The notes: a model not told the origin generated them from the sequence alone. Counted from the first letter of the stretch, positions 41,577-54,005 are shown. The stretch is DNA of 55,679 nt from Ophiostoma sp. CBS 140.51 (GCA_029298735.1 JANSLP010000222.1:1-55679), one strand, 5' to 3'. Program-made: numbers and translations.

Positions 41577-43591
41577 ATGATGTTATTCCGATCGCTCTGT
41601 TTACTCGCTGTTGCTTCAACAGCCACAGCTCAACAAACGGAAAACCAGACAGGCAACCATCCAGACTGGCCAAGATGGTGCGGCAAAGTATACGAGTCGG
41701 GGTAGGTCGGGACACTCAACCCTTCTGCTAAACACTTACCTTGACTAACAACATCAGATATCCAAGCTTCAATCCTGGTGGGCAGGCAGTTGAGCCGCAA
41801 CGCAGTCCAGAGGGGCCGTTCTTGTACGTCCAAGTGACGCCACGATACAGTTTGTATCTCGACAGCGAAACGCAGGGCGAGTTTGTCGTGCGGACCACAC
41901 TGTCTCCGTACTTTGGGCTCGAGCTGCCGGCTGCGCCGTCGGACAACGATGGCATCGTCGGCAACCGCGTGCTCCACTTCACCATCTCCCTCGACGACAA
42001 AGACGATAACGACAGCGATACAACCAGCACCGAGAGTGCAGCATCCAAGAATGTTCTTGTCCGTGGCACGGCCACTTTCAACTTCAGCGGCGTCACCATC
42101 CAGGACACGATCGTGCTGTTCAACTTGACGGCAGCATCATCGAAGCTGGGCGGTGGCCCACTCAAGACGAGCTTTTCTTCCCAGAATATAACTCTCACAG
42201 GATGGGTGGCCAGTCCCGATGGCAGTTCTAATGTCACCTACGTGGCCAAGAGCGGTAGCCTGTTTTACCTGCCGGACAAGACGACCGGCAGCATCACACG
42301 TCTGGACAATGCCTACGGTGGCTTTATGTTCCGTGGCGAGCGTGGCGGCAGTCTCGGTAATGCCTCTGACAAAGCCGGTTTCCGTCCCTTCTTCCCCTAC
42401 GGCTATTACTCTTCCTACGATGGCTTCCTTGCCGGAGCCACCGACAATACTTCGGCCGCTTCCACAATTGACCCGTACGCTGCCTACGGTCTCAACGCCA
42501 TGACACCCTTGACGCAATATCCGCAGTCTGAAGCTGCATTCAGCTACATGGCCGACCACACCGGCTTGGGCATCCAGTTTGACCTCCGGGAACAGTACAC
42601 AAATCAAACCTGGGTTGCCGCACAAGTCACCGCTGCCCGTGACAATGCCGCTCTTTTCTCGTACTGGAGCGCTGACGAACCGGACGGCCACCAAGACCCG
42701 TTCAGTGCACCCATTCAGACCCGCGATACCATCCGCAGTATCGACCCCTACCACCCCGTCGCTGTCGTCCTCAACTGTCAGGACTACTACTTTGCCCAAT
42801 ACGCCGCGGGTGCCGATGTCATCATGGAGGATGTCTACCCCATTGGGATCAATACTACGGGCATCACGAAATGGGGCACAGTGTGCAACACGACTCTGGG
42901 CGACTGTGGATGTGACAATTGCCAGGGCGACGACCATTCGATCCGTGATGTATCGGACCGGCTCGATGATTTGGCTCGATATGAAACATGGAGCGGTCCA
43001 CAGCAAGGCTCGCCCTGGCCCAAGACTAAGATTCACAACCCGCAAAGCTTCCACGGCGAAGGATACTGGGCACGCGACCCGACACCGGCCGAGTCGTGGG
43101 CTATGAGTCTCGTGGCTGTCAACCACGGCGCCCAGGGACTGATTGCATGGGTGTATCCAGTGGCAGCCACCAACACAACGAACGGCACCACGAACAGCGT
43201 CTTGCCTGCCGCACACGGCAAACTGGCACAGGTCCTGACACGCTCGCCCACTGTGGACTTTATTGTCGGTAATGCACGGCCGACCCGTCTTCCGTCACCT
43301 CCTGGAATGCCCAATCTTGATATGTCCTGTTGGCGTCATGCAGACCAGCTGCTCGTCTCGGTGGTCAACACGGGATATGAAGACTACGCGGCCGCGCCGG
43401 GAAATAATGGTACCGCTCCACTGTCCATACCCATCCCCCAGTCCGTATGGATCTCTCCCAGCCGGCCGTACACACACATTGCTGCCATTGCCTGGGGCAG
43501 TCCAAATCTGATTTGGTCGTACGCCGGAAACAACTTGTCGACACAACGTATTCCGGCGCTGGCCACGGGGCTTGTTGTGTTGTCGGCCTAG
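41577..43591 (+). CDS. Secreted TIM-barrel glycoside-hydrolase-like protein
   Basis: Exons are 41577-41701 and 41758-43591, giving 652 aa. The 56-nt intron has a GTAGGT donor, a TGACTAAC branch site and a CATCAG acceptor. The start is one of two adjacent ATGs (41577 or 41580), giving a clear signal peptide (about 1-20, ending ATAQ). The N-terminal half (about 45-215) looks beta-rich, with a Ser/Asp linker. The second half resembles a glycosidase barrel: FFPYGYYSSYDGFL, YGLNAMTPLTQY, then YWSADEPDG with Glu349 as a candidate catalytic acid, DVIMEDVYPIG, and HGAQGLIAWVYP. A cluster CNTTLGDCGCDNC (about 422-434) probably forms disulfides. Several NxT/S sites fit a glycoprotein. I cannot assign a CAZy family or substrate. 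Confidence 0.8.
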
Positions 43592-43947
43592 TTGATGGGG
43601 TGGTTATTAGGGGGATCATGAAAGTTAGCAGAAGAAGGGGATAGCTTGTCTAAGTGATGAAAATCAAATTTGTCTATATGCAGTTATGAATCCCATTGTT
43701 CCCGTGCCCAGTTACATGCATTTTCCTGTTCCCCTCGCCCATCTTTTCAGCAACATTATTTTTATCCTTCCGGTAGCATCTCCTATCATCTCCATTAGTC
43801 TATAAGTAATAAAAAGTGTAAAGAAAAATCAGGGTATGGCGGGAATTGAAGACAACAAAGAAAAGAAATCAAGAACAAATGAGAGAAATAAAGGAAATCA
43901 AAAGAAAACCAAACAACACAAGCCTACTGCATCTCCATCGAAGCCCA
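43592..43947. other. Convergent 3' flanks
   Basis: The 356 bp between the stop codons of the glycosidase-like gene and the SPX-EXS gene. AT-rich, A-rich near 43800-43915. Nothing else is seen. Confidence 0.55.
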
Positions 43948-46900
43948 CTATGGCTTCGGCGATCCGCGCTTAACGCTCGATGACCCGCCGCCGCTACGGC
44001 CGCCACGGCTGTGTCCGGCGTGGCTCTGGTGGCTGTGACCACGGTTACGCCCTTGGCTGTTGCGGCCGTCCAGAGTGCGGTCATCGGCCTGAGGCTGGGC
44101 CTGCGTCTGCGGCGACGCTGCTTGCGTTGGCGCCTGCGAGTCGGCGACACCACTGTCGTCATGACCCTGTCCATCACGCTCACCACGCTCGTCGTGGTCG
44201 TGATACACGCCCTCGTCGTAGTCGGCTAGGTCGTCCAAGTCACCATCGTCGTCATCGTCGCCCACTCCACTGTGGTGATCGTCATCATCATCCTCATCAC
44301 TGCTTGGCAGATCGTCCATCGGTCCAGGACGGCCCATGGGCGATGCGCCATCCATGGCACCCGGCTTGCGCTTCTTCTCAAAGTCCTGCTTGTGCGCCTC
44401 AGCCATGATGACGCCAATTGACTTGCCCAGGGTGCTTGTGAAGCGCCGGCGAAGTGTGCCGAAATCGTTACCGGAAGCAGCAGGGATAGAAGGGCTGCCG
44501 CTGTAGACGGCGACGCCCGTGGATGTTCCGGTGGTTGCAACTCCCGCTGTTCCTTCCTCGGTAGCCGCTGCAGCATTAATCGAGCCGTGCTCTTCCGGAA
44601 TGTTGGGCCAAGTTGTTGTCGAAGCGGCTGTGCCGGCCGTACCGGGAGCAGGCTGCTGCGGGCTGGGCTGCTCTTGCTGCTTCGGTTTGCTGGAACGAAT
44701 ACTGCTGCCAGAGAGAGTTGCACGACCGGGCGTACCCTTCACAGATGGCGTGCCACCAGCACCGCCGGTCATGTTAGGTGTGCCCTCCACACCAGTAGCA
44801 GCAGTGCCCGTCCGACGACTAGTACCGGCAAGAGTGCCCTGAGCATCATCATCCTCGGCCTCACCCTCCGTGCCCTGAAGCAGTGGGCGGGATGCCTGGT
44901 CGAGAGACGAGTCGAGTTCGTGCAGATGGTATGGTAGGGGCACATCGCGAGAGGCCTTGTATTGGGCAACATTGGCACAGTGCTCGTTCTCGACACGGAT
45001 CAGAGCCCACATGCCACGGCGCGTGGCCTCGGCAAAGGACACGAGGAACGAGCAGATGGAGTTGTGCTGCGTGTCGTGGGTAAAGATGGCGTAAAAAATC
45101 CAGGAAAACCGCAGAATGGGGTCGAGGACCATGATGACATAGTAGACCCAGCGGCGCTTGAGCGCAAGAATGTCGCGGAGCATAAAGTGTCGGGAGTCGA
45201 CCTGCATCAAAGAGAAATCCATAAACAGATCCCAAATGGACGTGTAGATGCTGTTGATGGTGGAAAACGTAATAAAGAGGGCCAGGTTGCTGTGCGACTC
45301 TTGGATACGGTAGAGACTGAGCATGACATAGCTGGCAATGGTCATGGTGTACTTGCCACCGTTGACTAGGTGCGGGAAGATGTTGCGGGTGTCACGGTAC
45401 CGTCGAATACACTGGAGGAGTCGCCAGATGGGCGGCAGAGTCGAGAAGAAGCCGAGTAGTCGCGAGTGGCTAGAGTTGCACTGCGTCGGGTTGTTCCAAC
45501 TGTTGACGTAGAGACAGAAGAAGAGCTCGATGTTGCTCATAGAGTAGACCATGGAGCAGTACATATCGCCCAGGAAAAAGTCACGGAACTCGACGGGATA
45601 CAGTCCCGCAAAGAACAGACGCCACTGTATATGTTAGTAAGACGGAAATAATACCGAGAAGGTATGCGGGGAGACATACATGCGAGTAGAGGAACCACTT
45701 CCGGCTACGGTGCCAGAGAACGGGGGCCGGGAAGAAGAGCAGCACAAAGGTGAAGCCAATAAGAATGACTGGGTAGTAGAGGAAGAGTCGAGGGTTGGCA
45801 GCGTCTGAGAAGTTGAGCCATATAAAGAGGCCAAACACCAAAAAGAAGAAACTGGGGAACTGTGACAGCTGGCGCCAGTCAAGATGCGAGCGCGGGTCGA
45901 ACTCAAAGATGAAGGGGTAGTTGACCTTGTTGATCGTCCAGATACGGCAGTTAATGCAAAAGAGCGTAAACAAGTACAGCATCAAAAAGTAGCCGCCGTA
46001 GAGCTGCATTAGGTAACTCGTCTGCTCGTGAAGCAGCGGGTCGCCGGCAAACAATTTTGTGGCGCCGTCCACGGTGCCCTGGATGGCAAAGACGGCACCG
46101 ACACCAATCATGAGGCCGTTGCGGAAGGCACTGCCAGACTCATCGCCGGCACGCTTGGTCAGCGCACGAAGTTTGCCAACGGCGATTTTATGGTTGCCGC
46201 GCTCAAAGTAGCGTGCGTACAGATCTTCGACAGCGACGATCAGGTCGTCGACGACGGTGCTGTTCACAAACCAGGAGCGGTTGACCTTCTCGTTCATATA
46301 GCGGTAGGGCGGGCGGGCGTTGACGGCCTTGTCGTACTTCTTGTTGAGCTTGCGGAAGGCGGTGCGGTTGAGCATGGCGTACGACTTGAGCAGCTCCAGA
46401 CCACGGTAGAACTCTTGGAGAGCCAGCTTCAGCTTGCGCTTGGCCGTGCGGTAGGGGATGTCATGGTCACCAGGGCGGCGCACGTAGTCACGGTGGCCGT
46501 CAACTCCAGGAACGCCAGAGCCAGCACCCAGCATCCGCGGTGTTTGTGGCATCTTTTGTAGCGCCTTGGAGTTGGGGCCTGGCTTGAAGATCTTGGCACG
46601 GACGGGCGCAATCCACTCCTGGTACACGTCCCAGGCTTTGCCGTCCTCGCCGTCGCTCTGGGGTCCGCTGTTACCACCACTGCCGTTGCCAGCACTCCGA
46701 ACACGTGAGCCCTCATCGTCGCCAGAGGCATTGGGGCTGATTTCGGGCTCTTCAATGCCCCGTCGTCTTGCGTGCTGGATCTCGTCGATACGCCGATTGC
46801 GCATCTCGTGCAGCTGGTCACGCAGGGTGGCCAGGCGCTCGCCCGCCTGCTGCTCCTTAAACTTGTAGAACGTCTCGACCTTGTCCAGCTCGCCGTCCAA

Positions 46901-47801
46901 GAAACGGAAAAATTCGAGCTCGCGCTCGCGGACTTCGTCAAAGGCGCGCATGCTGATGTCGTCCTTGTTGTCGCCGACCGTCGATCCACCGCCATTTCCG
47001 CCCGCCGGCCATTGGTTTGGAGAGGTTACAGAGAACATGCGGCGCAGACGCTGTCTTGGCGTCAGTTCGTAGGGAGATGGGAAGGCGGCACCGCGGGATG
47101 GGGTGGAAGCCAGGCCACTATTTCCATCGCCAGCACCACCAGAGCTTCCACCGCCGCTTGGGATGACGGCCATCGTCGCACTTCTGCGCTTTGGCCGTGC
47201 CCCTGGTGGTACAGAAGCTCCCGTAGTGCCACTTTTAGCAACGGATGCAGGTTGTGCAGGTTCGTTGGTGTTCGAGGGGACGCGCATGGCTGGAGCTGGC
47301 AGCTCAAAGGTGCGTGAGCCATCGGTGGCTACGGAGGGGCTTCGGATGCGGGACGTGTTCATGATGCTGCCGTACTGAGGGCGGTCAATGGGAGTCGATG
47401 TCAGGCTGCGGCGTTCGCCTTCGTCACCGTCGTCGATGTCGTTTTTGCCGTGTTTGGGGATGCGCGAGCTGGCCGTCTTGGCCCGCGCGAGGGCCGGACT
47501 TGTGCCATTGTTGTTGCTTGATTGACGTTTCGCCGAGAAGGGGCTGCCGGGAGCAAAGAGCCGAGGGGTCTGTCGTGTAGGGAGGTCACCGGAGCGGCGG
47601 TGGAGGATGGGTGTCGTGTTGGCTCTGGAGATGGCGCGCGAGACCGCCTTGACGTACTTCTTACCGGCCTTGTAGTTGAGATACTTGACACGCCATTCTG
47701 GAGATGGTTTAGTAAAACAGATGATGGGTGTTATCGAGAGATACAGCCGTCCTTCACTCACCTGGGACGAGCTCTTGGTCGAGCTCTTTGGCGAACTTCA
47801 T
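43948..47801 (-). CDS. syg1: Syg1/XPR1-type SPX-EXS phosphate transporter
   Basis: Probable inorganic-phosphate exporter whose SPX domain senses inositol pyrophosphates. Three exons: 47762-47801, 45680-47697 and 43948-45624, giving 1244 aa. Introns of 64 nt (GTGAGT...CTCCAG) and 55 nt (GTATGT, TTACTAAC, ACAG) keep the frame. The SPX domain begins MKFAKELDQELVPEWRVKYLNYKAGKKYVK. Its parts are spread out by Ser/Pro/Gly-rich inserts: the next conserved block (ERELEFFRFLDGELDKVETFYKFKE) is near residue 270, and the basic helix (AKRKLKLALQEFYRGLELLKSY) is near 430-455. Several membrane segments follow from about 535. The EXS domain lies in exon 3 (RDFFLGDMYCSMVYS; SRLLGFFSTLPPIWRLLQCIRRYRD). The last ~330 residues are an acidic, Ser/Asp/Gly-rich cytosolic tail. 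It is longer than yeast Syg1 (about 900 aa). Confidence 0.93.
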
Positions 47802-49162
47802 GACGTCAGAAGACGCCGAGGGCGATGGAACGCAGAATCAGATGTCGATGAATGTGTCGTCGGAAAGATCGTGAGAGTGTTGCAGCATGGCACCCAAACG
47901 AGGGGGAAGGGGGACGGGCCGCCGTGACTGAGATCCTGCGCCGTGATGGTTGCTTCTTTGTTAGGATTGCATTGGAGTTGGAGTGTTGGTGAGAAAAGGG
48001 AGGAGAAGATGGGGGACTTTGGCGTCTAGGAAGAAAAATCGTGCGGAATGGGTCCAGCTCTGTGGTAGTGGCGAGTTGGTACAGATCGAGCAGAGGGAGG
48101 GCCGATGACAGACCCAGTGCTGGTCTAGAATGCACAAAGGCGGCAGAAGTTGAAAAACACAAAATTTTGAAGCTGGCGAGGAAAATATTTTGGCAAAAAG
48201 CAAAATAGGAGAAATGGAAAGCTGCCTCCTTTCTCCTTCCTGCCAAATGCAATTTCAAAAGAGGTTTCTCAAATTTTTACAGGGAAGGCACGCACGAGCA
48301 AACGAACAACGTCACTACTTTTTGTTCTTTTTGGCACAGGCGAATCCCAGCAATGAGGAAGGCGCGCCCCGGCCCAACCAGAGGGGGGGCGAGTACGGGA
48401 GGCCAATCAGCAGCCGCCAATCCACCACAGGCCCCGTCTTAACCGCGCTACCTCAGCTACAGTGGAGATGTTCCTCTGCAGATTCACTAACATGCGGCAG
48501 GTGCATCTCCAGATGGGCTGCAGGAAAAGGAAAGAGCAAAGAAGAGAGATATATTCATTGTAAACCCCTCTCTTTCTTTACAAGTACCACAGGCTTTGAA
48601 AATCCTAGACGGGGACAAATAAATTCATTCGAAAATTATGTAGGCCGACATATGCTTCCACGGTGTATCTACCTCGGCGAGTTGGTCACGGTTTGATCAT
48701 CGTAAGGCTTCACCGACGATGCTTTGGGCTGGTGCATGAGATTTTTTTTTCTTTCGGAAAACAGCCCCAAAAACTAAGAGAAAAAATCATTTCGACGAAA
48801 TACAGTCTCGCCGCATATGGTAGTGCAAATATCTGCAGTACACTGCCAAAGTGACGTCCACATGATGTTGTAGTCGCACTTGCACATATGCAGTGTTTTG
48901 ACGGGCGTCTCCGACTTATCGGCGACCATTGAAGTAAACCCAATGACACTACAACAAAACATACAAGAAGACGGAAAATTTCATAATCTACTTAAATCCC
49001 ATATCCCATAGTGGTATCTTTCTCTTGTATCACATCTAATATACAAAAACTTGCCATGACTCTGTCAGACAGCCAAATAAAGCAAACAATCCTGTACAAG
49101 CCCAATCCTTCACAAACAACCCATAAAATCTATAAAAAAGTAAATACAACGCTTAAGCAACT
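47802..49162. other. Intergenic region upstream of the SPX-EXS gene
   Basis: Promoter and leader of the SPX-EXS gene on the left; AT-rich 3' flank of the 7TM gene on the right (48960-49160). No other gene is recognised. Confidence 0.5.
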
Positions 49163-50369
49163 CTACAACCCCATCTCAGGGTCTGTATCTGCTCCATCAC
49201 TTGAGCCTTTATGTGCACCGTACGATACTGACTTGTCGTGGTGCTTGAAATCGACGTGGGACATGGTCGTGTCGCCGGTTTGTTGGGCCGTCATACGCTC
49301 CATGCTGGCTGTTGTTGATGTCGGGTCGATGCCGACGAGAGACGTAAATGGACAGCGACCACTATTCTGGGCACCACCCGAATTAACACCAGCCGTTGCA
49401 CGGGATCCAGTCGGAATGTCCCGGTCATCGAGACGATGGGCACCCGAAGCGTTGCGACTACGTCGACTGGACGAGCCCCAGGCGTCGAGGGCAAAGAGGC
49501 GGCGCAACAAAGTCCAGCAAAAGGGAATATTTGCGACCATAACGGCGGTGCTAGCCTCGCCGTTGTACCAAATGAGGAACACCAACGAGTTGGAGACGGT
49601 AAAGTTGTAGTAGCGGTTGAGGATGGCGACGAGGACGACGAGCAACCCCAGACTGAAGATAACACACAAGATGGTCTTGCGCAGTAGAGGAAGTTTGGCG
49701 CGGGCAATCATAGGAACGGGGATGAGGAGCATGAGCAAGTCAGAGGAGACGTGGAAGACGGTGACGGTAATCATGTGGTTGAGGTAAGTCTTGCACTGGT
49801 CTGGGAGGAAAGACGTGTTAGTAGAGCGATGCACACAATTATTTGAATATTCATAACGACTCACCATGTCCATCTGGCACGGGAACGGCCCAGTAGTCGT
49901 AAATGGGTCGGCACCAGACGCCCAGATACAGAATCTGGATGGCGACGTAGCCAACGGCACAGTAGATGGCCACCAGCTTGACGGCAAAGGCTTCAGCCAG
50001 ACCAGATGTGAGACGGCCATAGAGAATTAAAAGACACGCCTTGACGAGCCAGACTGTCGCTAGCATAAACTCTTCGAGGGCCAACAGCATCTTACTACCC
50101 CATTCCGCATCACTAGTTTCTTGTGGTGACCATTTGGCGATCTCATCGTCGGGTGCATAGTTGCTGCCGTTGACGCCGACTTGATTTGAGCAGACGGTGA
50201 CGCCCGTAAATGTGATGGCACAAAGGGCCATGAGGTAGTCATCGAGTTGCAATTTTCGCCAGCTGCCGAGTGCGAGTCGTCGAGAAACGAAGCGTGCGAG
50301 GACTGTGGCGATGCCGATGCTCCACAGAGCCCACGAGCCGGGCTTGAGCCCTGGGACGTCTTCAGCCAT
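49163..50369 (-). CDS. Pth11-like 7TM membrane protein (fungal rhodopsin-like domain)
   Basis: Exons are 49865-50369 and 49163-49800, giving 380 aa. The 64-nt intron has a GTGAGT donor, a CTACTAAC branch site and a CCCAG acceptor, joining G|AC to give HDQCKT. Seven hydrophobic segments are visible: WALWSIGIATVLARF, LDDYLMALCAITFTGV, FMLATVWLVKACLLILYG, LVAIYCAVGYVAIQILYLG, ITVTVFHVSSDLLMLLIPV, TILCVIFSLGLLVVLVAIL and ASTAVMVANIPFCWTLL. The LDDYLM motif after the first segment, the PxP-containing fifth segment and the conserved W near the fourth are typical of the fungal Pth11/SAT4-like family, some of which act as receptors for surface or nutrient cues. The cytoplasmic tail (about 265-380) is Ser/Gly/Asp-rich. 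It lacks an N-terminal CFEM domain. Ligand unknown. Confidence 0.9.
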
Positions 50370-52846
50370 GGCTGCAGGTGTGTTGTGTTGTGTCGTTGGA
50401 AATCAAAAGGTTGTCGTCGTTAGACGAGGAGGCCCATTGTGGGAGCCAACACAAAGTTGCACAATTTTTTTGCTAAGTCGAGTGACTGAGTAATGAAAAT
50501 TCAGAAAAAGGGCGTTCGTCAAAATGCCTCGAGGCAGGATCGTGATGTGGACATGGCGCAGTTTCATGGCTCGTGCCTTTTCGTTCCCAACCAGGGGGTA
50601 ACGGATCCTCTTGAACATATATCAACAGCCGTGCGGTCCCCTCTTTTCTGATCCTCAGCTTTTGCATATCTATGGCCCTGTCTGCCAGTCGACTATTCCT
50701 TCCTTTTTCTGCTTTGTTTTCACCTCTTATTTCCTCATTTTCTCCTACTTTTTTTGGTATTGTCTCTCTTGTCCCTTTCGTCTCTCCATCGAGGCACGCG
50801 ACAATCGACCATCCCACCCCACCCTCCTCATCTCCATCAAAACCTCTCCACTTCCCTCCCACGCCTCGTCTTGACGGATAGATAAAGCAAGGTACGACGT
50901 ACAAGCATCCACTTGGATCACAAGCATCGTTACGACGTCAGGCCATAAACATCAAAAGAGTGGTCGTAAAAAAGCTTTTCACAACTCTTATCTGTAACGA
51001 GTTTCCACTTCACGACAGGGGCCACTCTTCCCGACGATTCGGGCGACTGGGGCATTGATGTTGGCCTGTAAGAGGAGTTGGACAAGGAAGGAGCAAGGGA
51101 AAGAGAGGAGCGGTGCGGGCCAGCCTTATCTTTCGCGGCCCAAACCACTTTCCAATTCGGGCCACAAATCGACAAAATCGCGCCCACGTTTTATGGGCAG
51201 CGGAGAGTACCGTCGCATTTTCATGCACTTTCTGGCCTCTTTTCTTTTCTTTTTAACATGCAGTTTCTTACTTTCTTTCGCTTTCCTGAAAACCATGTGC
51301 ACCCAAGACACGGAAAGCCACCACACTTTTGATGCACGCCAAACGCCAGACCGTTGTGGCTTTGCACAGACTGGTGTTGGTGCTCACACTGGCGCTGGCC
51401 GCCGTCCTCCGTTCCCGTTCGCTTGTGTTCTTTTGGGTGTAAAAGAGATCGACCACCTCGGTAAATATAGAGGCGTTTTCCAGAAGACGACAGAAGACTT
51501 CTTCTTGGCAATGTTCGACAACTCAAAAATGATCATCAAGAACGCCACAAAGATAAAAAAAGAGCTGTACACATACCTGATATCTCACCCGCTGCTCTTG
51601 GCTGCGGAGTGAACCACTCTCTTGATGCTTGACTTGATGCTTGGCTTGACGACGATGTAATCAACCTTCAAAAGGCTGTCTTTGAGGATCATGTCTGACA
51701 CGAGAGGCTGTCGATCCACTGATTGTACAAGTACGGAGTATCCCTGCAACGCTCTCCAACGGCGAATTCGCACAGGCCATCAATTCATCTTGTTGATAAG
51801 AACGTCGAAGCACGGCAAGAAACTGCTTGTTGTGCCATGACCGCGCCAGATCACAGCTCGCCCGTGCCTCCGTATGAGCGGATGCAGGTACACCGGTCAG
51901 TAAGAGATAGACTGAGGAAGGCTGCAAGCACTCTGACCTCCTGGTAGAGCTCAGATCAGTTTACTCGGACATGATCCTGTTGTCAACCCTGTACGCGTCC
52001 TGTCAAAGCGAAGTTAAATTGCAATGCTCAGATGGTGACACACGTAGATAAACCAGGTTTGCCGGCACCGGCTCCTTATTTGCCACATGGCAGTATTGAA
52101 AATCGGATTGCCTCAGAGATGAGACAATTTTTGCTGTGAAGAAAAAGATTGTTTTTAAAGAAAACCCAAATGACTTGATTCCTCATGAGATCGACTATCT
52201 ATCTCATCCGCACTTACACCGGATATATGCCAAGGTAAGTTATGCTAGTGTGAGCGGCCAAGAAGTACATTCAAGAGAGTTTGATACTATCAACGAGTTC
52301 TGCATCTTGGCATCTACACAACATGAGTTTTTTCTTTGAGATTTAAATGATCCTCAATACGACCAAGAGAGATGTTGCCAAGAAGAGGAAAGATGTCCCG
52401 ATGGTTGGATGTAGGATGTAGATATTAAGATATCTCTCTGTTATTTCCATCTCGTCCACCACTCACCCGCTCATCCACATGACTCTCCGCGATATGTAAA
52501 CACTGCCGGAACTGTCAGTGGCCAGCTTCCGCAACATAGCCGGTAGGCCGTGCTCGGAAAGAAGTGTTCGATGGTACGTGCCAGATACTTATCATGGAAA
52601 ATCAAAATAAAATTTAATTAAAAAAAAAAGCTAAACAAAATGTCTGAAAGATGGTTTTGATATGCGTTTGACCTCCCGTCCGGTCAATTGTCTCTGTATG
52701 TGATATATATGAGGATGTGCAGATGAAAATTCTTTGTCTATGTGTCAGTGTCGCCCGTCGACCAATGCGTCCCATCCAGATGATGCTCTTCCACTATTCT
52801 TCCTCTCGTGGCCATCGTCGTGTCATCCTATCGCTCTGAGCGGTTC
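50370..52846. other. Intergenic region, 2.5 kb, no gene recognised
   Basis: The left part (50600-50900) is a pyrimidine-rich leader-like stretch on the plus strand, but no plus-strand gene follows. It contains a TACGGAGTA copy (51732-51740) and, near 52600-52640, an A/T-rich tract with a long A-run downstream of FAD synthetase. Open frames are short. Confidence 0.4.
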
Positions 52847-53963
52847 CTACCGCCCCCGACCCAAACGCTCCTCATCATCGTCCATCAACTCATACGCCGG
52901 TCGGAAAGACGTCGGCGTGGACGAGCCGCTGTCGTTGTCGGCGTTGGCATTGGCGCCCTTGGCCTTCTTGGCAAGGACAGGGTTCGGGCGGGTGTCGGTA
53001 GTGCCGCCGAGGGAGGTGAAGCCGCGGTTGTAGAGCTGGCAGAAGGGGATGTCAAAGTGGCGGATGAACTACTTTGTTAGCAGGAGCACGATGAAGCAAG
53101 CGGAGAGCGTGCAATAAATGTGCGCAGAAGCCGGCGAGCGCAGCGAGGACACAAAAACTTACAGCCCAGATTTCGGCATAGTGCCAGTCAATCACCGGGT
53201 GGATGCGCATAAACTGGGGCCAGCCGGGATCGGTCGGGGTGAAGTGAGTGAGGAACTCGCCGTGGGGATCAGTGCGGCGGGTACCCATGAAGATGGCGCG
53301 AACGGTTGGGCGGTCGGCCAAGTAGGCGTCAAGGGCGGCGCGCATGGGCAGGGGATAGCGGGCGAGGTCGAGGTGGTATTCGGCAGTGGACTCATCGACG
53401 AACTCGTCGACCTCCGGGAACGGGTCGGGCGGGACGATGTAGATTGACTGGAGGGGGTAGGGGGTGGTCGATGTGGGTGCTGCCGCGGAAGCCGTCGCCG
53501 CAGGCGGCTGTGTTGCTTGTGCCTGGTTTGCTTCCGGTGCCGGTACCGGCGCATCAGCTGTCGCCTTCGGCGCCTCGTTGCAGATCGGCAGGCACGCCAA
53601 GATCAGAATCAACAGCACCAGACAGTCCTTGCCGCCATTATAGGACAGCGAAATCTCTTCCAGAGTGTACCGCCGCAAGGCCTGCTCGACGACATCGACC
53701 GAGATGCGGACCTGGCTTTGCATGTTCTTCAGAAGCTCTTCGGATGCGGGGATCTCCTCGTCGAGGAAGGCCAGGACCTTGTTCCGCAGCTTGTAGCAGA
53801 CATCGGGGAAGTGGTGTGGCCCTGCAGCTGCTGGTTGTGACAGAGACTGCGCCTGGGATTGTAATGCGTCGTCGCCGTTTGTGTAGGGGACTGTTGTGCC
53901 GTTGGTGGGCGCAATATCACCGGCCAAGGCCGACGACCGGCCGGTGTGCTGGTCGCTCGTCAT
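52847..53963 (-). CDS. FAD1: FAD synthetase (FMN adenylyltransferase, Fad1)
   Basis: Transfers AMP from ATP to FMN to make FAD; member of the PAPS-reductase-like ATP pyrophosphatase family. Exons are 53163-53963 and 52847-53068, giving 340 aa. The 94-nt intron has a GTAAGT donor, a GCTAAC branch site and a GTAG acceptor. The PP-loop SYNGGKDCLVLL is at about 107-118. A low-complexity Ala/Pro/Gln/Thr insert (about 130-168) separates it from IYIVPPDPFPEVDEFV, AIFMGTRRTDPHGE (the substrate-binding GTRRxDP motif), FTPTDPGWPQFMRIHPVIDWHYAEIWA and, after the intron, IPFCQLYNRGFTSLGGTTDT. All hallmark blocks are intact. The tail is Asp/Ser/Gly-rich, ending near LGRGR. Essential housekeeping enzyme. 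Confidence 0.93.
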
Positions 53964-53985
53964 TGGTCGGGTGGCGCGGGTGTGA

Positions 53986-54005
53986 GGGAGGGAGGGAGGG
54001 AGGGG
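53986..54005 (+). promoter_or_regulatory. G-quadruplex-forming tract next to the FAD synthetase start
   Basis: Five G-runs (GGG at 53986, 53990, 53994 and 53998, GGGG at 54002) separated by single A residues. This matches the strict G4 pattern with one-base loops. It begins 23 nt upstream of the FAD1 ATG on the strand opposite the mRNA, so the mRNA leader would carry C-runs. Confidence 0.6.

Noticed and set aside
42137..43216. 359-codon minus-strand frame opposite the glycosidase-like gene
   Set aside because: Antisense shadow; the plus strand has a signal peptide, intron and coherent barrel motifs.
52136..52339. 67-codon plus-strand frame after the 7TM gene region
   Set aside because: Somewhat protein-like, but too short, without domain, promoter or splice signals.
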